From NCBI GenBank assembly GCA_045542415.1, contig JAZQKZ010000003.1, forward strand, positions 1-64,000: a stretch of DNA of 64,000 bases, given 5' to 3'. The position numbers and the translations under genes are program-made. This stretch comes from UMGS1958 sp045542415. GTDB taxonomy: Bacteria > Bacillota > Clostridia > UBA1381. The notes under the pieces were generated by a model. It searched no databases, was not told the DNA's origin, and was given only the letters and a program-made list of their open reading frames with translations. This document shows positions 61,567 to 64,000 of this stretch, in pieces (position 1 is the stretch's first letter; each line of letters begins with the position of its first letter).

Positions 61567-62808
61567 ATGGATGACAGATTGCTTTGGGTGTGGCTTACAG
61601 TGAAGTTTAAAGTGGCATCCGGAAAGGTTACCGATCTGCTTTTGCACTATGGAAGTGCGAAAGCGGTTTATGAGGCACAGGATTATAAAAATCTGAATTT
61701 CCTTACCCCTAAAGAAATAAAGCAGCTTGAAGATAAAAGCCTTGATAAGGCATACGAGGTATGTGAAAAGGTAAAGGCAGCAGGAGCGAGAATTTTAGTC
61801 TATGATGATGTTAAGTATCCGGATGTCCTGCGTCATATAGATAATCCGCCGTATGTGCTGTATGTAAAGGGTAAAATTCCGGTATGGGATAAATATCTCT
61901 TTATAGGTGTAATAGGTACAAGAAAACCTACGCAGTACGGTTTTCAGGTGACAAGAAAGCTTGCAGGAGAGCTTGCACAGGCGGGTGTGGTAGTAGTAAC
62001 GGGACTTGCAAGAGGTCTCGATACAGCTGCAACGGAGGAGTCAATAAGGCGTAATGTATTTACGGTCGGAGTAATCGGCAGTGGTATTGATGTTGTGTAT
62101 CCTCCGGAAAATGCACATATATTCAAGCATATATCGGAGAATGGGCTTTTGATAACGGAATGTCCGCCGGGTGATGCTCCGGAAGGATGGCATTTTCCGC
62201 TGAGAAACAGAATAATAGCAGGCATTTCAAGGGGAGTGCTTGTGACACAGGCATCGGGACACAGCGGTACAAGTATAACGGCAAGGCAGGCTATGGAAAA
62301 TGGCAGGGATGTATATGCCGTGCCGGGAAATATTTTTGAGGTAAATCAGCTCGGAACCAACAGGCTGATACAAAGCGGTGCAAAATGCGTATGGACTGCA
62401 AAGGACATAATAGCGGAATATCCGTATGAGCGTGCGATTTTGAAGGCTCCGGCGTTAAAGGTGTTTACGGATACTGAGCCTGAAATCGAGGTTGATGAGG
62501 CTGAGGTTATTGAAGAGATAAAGCCTGAGAAGAAAAAAACAAAAAAGAAGAAGAGTTCTATTAAGAAGCTATTCAAAAAAGAAAAAGATAAAAAAGAGGA
62601 AGAGGAAAAAAAGTCTTTTGTGATTCCTGACGGACTCAGTGACAATGAAAAGAAAATCGTTGAAGTACTTATCAACGGAGAGAGTCATAAGGATGATATT
62701 ACAAGAAAAAGCGGAATTGACGCCGGGACGGTTGGCACAACTCTGATAATGCTTGAAATGCAGGGGATAGTGGCAACACTTCCGGGTAATAAATATAAAT
62801 TGAAGTAA
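61567..62808 (+). CDS. dprA: DNA-processing protein DprA
   Basis: A 413-residue protein that loads RecA on incoming single-stranded DNA during transformation. A SAM-like N-terminal region (about 1-75), the Rossmann domain (about 95-295) with GVIGTRKPTQYG, VTGLARGLDTAA, PLRNRIIAGIS and SGTSITARQAMENGRDVYAVPG, and a C-terminal winged helix (about 355-413). Between the last two lies an insert (about 310-350) made almost only of Lys and Glu, absent from typical DprA. AAAAGGGGTG precedes the ATG. The dprA-topA order is common in Firmicutes. Confidence 0.95.
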   Translation: MDDRLLWVWLTVKFKVASGKVTDLLLHYGSAKAVYEAQDYKNLNFLTPKEIKQLEDKSLDKAYEVCEKVKAAGARILVYDDVKYPDVLRHIDNPPYVLYVKGKIPVWDKYLFIGVIGTRKPTQYGFQVTRKLAGELAQAGVVVVTGLARGLDTAATEESIRRNVFTVGVIGSGIDVVYPPENAHIFKHISENGLLITECPPGDAPEGWHFPLRNRIIAGISRGVLVTQASGHSGTSITARQAMENGRDVYAVPGNIFEVNQLGTNRLIQSGAKCVWTAKDIIAEYPYERAILKAPALKVFTDTEPEIEVDEAEVIEEIKPEKKKTKKKKSSIKKLFKKEKDKKEEEEKKSFVIPDGLSDNEKKIVEVLINGESHKDDITRKSGIDAGTVGTTLIMLEMQGIVATLPGNKYKLK

Positions 62809-62844
62809 ATCCGGGGATGTTTTTCCCGGCAGGAGGAAAATTAA

Positions 62845-64000
62845 ATGGCAGTAAAAAAGCTGTTGATAGTAGAGTCACCTGCAAAAGCAGGAACTATAAA
62901 AAAATATCTCGGAAAAGATTATACGGTAATGGCATCGATGGGACATATAATCGATTTACCTAAAAGTCAGCTCGGAGTTGATACTGATAATCATTTCACT
63001 CCCAAGTATATAACCATACGCGGCAAGGGTGAATTGTTGTCAAGCCTCAAGAAAGAGGCAGCAAAAGCGGATATTGTATATCTCGCAACTGACCCGGACC
63101 GTGAGGGTGAAGCAATAAGCTGGCATCTGGCGAATGCACTTGGAATAGATGTAAATTCAAAGTGCCGTGTTACGTTCAATGAGATTACAAAGACAGCAGT
63201 AAAGGCGGCAATAAAGAATCCGAGAAGCATAGATATGAGTCTTGTGGATGCGCAGCAGGCAAGACGTGTTCTTGACAGAATAGTGGGATACAAGATAAGT
63301 CCTATTCTGTGGGATAAGGTAAAGAAAGGTCTCAGTGCAGGCAGAGTTCAGTCGGTAGCAACCCGACTTATATGTGACCGGGAGGAAGAGATTATAAACT
63401 TTGTTCCGCAGGAGTTCTGGACGATCGAAGCACTTATGAACGATCCGAAATCAAAAAAGGATTTTACGGCTAAGTATTACGGCGAAAATGGTAAGGAAAA
63501 AAAGCTTGAAGCCGGTGAAGCTGCTCAGAAAATTCTTGATGATATAAAAGGGTTGGAGCCTGTGGTGGAAAAGGTTAAAAGAGGTGAGCTCAGACGCAAG
63601 CCGCAGCCGCCATTTACAACATCGACTCTGCAGCAGGATGCATCAAGAAAGTATAACTATCAGGCGGCAAAGACAATGCAGATTGCACAGGGCTTGTATG
63701 AGGGTGTGAATCTTGGCGGAAAAATCGGCAGCATCGGTCTGATAACTTATATGAGAACCGATTCATTGAGAATTGCTGATGACGCACAGAAAGAAGCTGT
63801 TGACTATCTTACAAATACCTATGGTAGTGAATATGTAACAGCAAGACAGTATAATACAAAGAAAAATGCACAGGATGCACACGAGGCAATCAGACCGACT
63901 TCAATTAATATAAAGCCGGACGATATAAAAGCAAAGCTTACTCCTGAGCAGTATAAGATTTATAAGCTTATATGGGAAAGATTTGCGGCAAGTCAGATGT
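62845..64000 (+). CDS. topA: DNA topoisomerase I (N-terminal part, runs off the window)
   Basis: 385 codons and one base are present before the window ends, still open. Type IA topoisomerase relaxing negative supercoils. The Toprim domain starts KKLLIVESPAKAGTIKKYL (4-22), with TDPDREGEAI holding the metal-binding acids; GLSAGRVQSVATRLI belongs to the next domain; the active-site tyrosine is Y302 in GLITYMRTDS, and DAHEAIRPT follows. GGAGG lies eight bases before the ATG, just after a short CCGGG/CCCGG hairpin (62812-62830) that lacks a T-run. Confidence 0.96.
   Translation, partial: MAVKKLLIVESPAKAGTIKKYLGKDYTVMASMGHIIDLPKSQLGVDTDNHFTPKYITIRGKGELLSSLKKEAAKADIVYLATDPDREGEAISWHLANALGIDVNSKCRVTFNEITKTAVKAAIKNPRSIDMSLVDAQQARRVLDRIVGYKISPILWDKVKKGLSAGRVQSVATRLICDREEEIINFVPQEFWTIEALMNDPKSKKDFTAKYYGENGKEKKLEAGEAAQKILDDIKGLEPVVEKVKRGELRRKPQPPFTTSTLQQDASRKYNYQAAKTMQIAQGLYEGVNLGGKIGSIGLITYMRTDSLRIADDAQKEAVDYLTNTYGSEYVTARQYNTKKNAQDAHEAIRPTSINIKPDDIKAKLTPEQYKIYKLIWERFAASQM

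Noticed and set aside
62809..62844. Terminator between dprA and topA
   Set aside because: The short CCGGG/CCCGG hairpin has no T-run and lies next to the topA ribosome site, so read-through is more likely.
1..64000. tRNA, rRNA, ssrA, prophage, transposase or integrase genes
   Set aside because: No cloverleaf, conserved rRNA stretch or recombinase motif was noticed on either strand when reading through; a covariance-model scan could not be run here.

Overview
The window looks like chromosome from a low-to-mid GC Gram-positive of the class Clostridia, probably a gut anaerobe specialised in pectin. The evidence is the gene order yicC-remA-gmk-rpoZ-priA-def-fmt-rsmB-rlmN-prpC-prkC-rsgA-rpe-thiN, which is the classical Firmicutes arrangement, plus AAGGAGG-type ribosome sites, several TTG starts, sigma-A promoters with 17-bp spacers, and many secreted multidomain enzymes with bacterial Ig, ricin-trefoil, stalk and GLUG domains. 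The combination of two PL11 rhamnogalacturonan lyases, one CE12-like esterase and two PL1 pectate lyases recalls Monoglobus-like pectin degraders; that placement is inference.

Layout. 1-10.6 kb: the end of a secreted protein, a 1933-residue CE12-like esterase with leucine-rich repeats and a carbohydrate-binding module, and, convergent to it, a 1425-residue PL11 lyase; a 30-codon membrane peptide lies between their terminators. 10.8-12.2 kb: a sodium-dependent NSS symporter. 12.3-20.1 kb: a tightly packed envelope operon (glycosyltransferase-CsaB fusion, MurJ-type flippase, O-antigen-ligase-like protein, second glycosyltransferase, two DUF4330-like proteins), probably for a pyruvylated secondary cell-wall polysaccharide. 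20.2-23.8 kb: a second PL11 lyase with stalk and discoidin-like domains. 24.0-40.5 kb: a long housekeeping block covering RNA turnover, replication restart, protein maturation, rRNA modification, Ser/Thr signalling and sulfur transfer to tRNA. 40.6-42.3 kb: acetolactate synthase. 42.7-48.5 kb: tandemly duplicated pectate lyases with long leaders, then a convergent GLUG-repeat secreted protein. 51.4-58.4 kb: yajC with a TIGR04086-like membrane protein, a stalk-domain lipoprotein-like or secreted protein, fba, a Cys-rich unknown, ogg, apeB, smpB and a thioesterase. 58.5-64 kb: a secreted Amidase_6 protein, an SpoU-family methyltransferase, dprA and the first 385 codons of topA.

The secreted enzymes fit together as extracellular attack on homogalacturonan (PL1) and on deacetylated rhamnogalacturonan I (CE12 plus PL11). 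No sugar transporter, intracellular sugar-catabolism gene or dedicated regulator for the products is present here, and no SLH domain was seen in the secreted proteins although the polysaccharide-pyruvylating gene is nearby. No tRNA, rRNA, CRISPR array, prophage or transposase gene was found. The most interesting unexplained points are a C-terminal module shared by four unrelated secreted proteins, short open reading frames hidden in leaders and intergenic space, a ribosome site buried in a terminator stem after yajC, an apparently leaderless ogg promoter, and an 83-bp inverted-repeat element between rsmB and rlmN.
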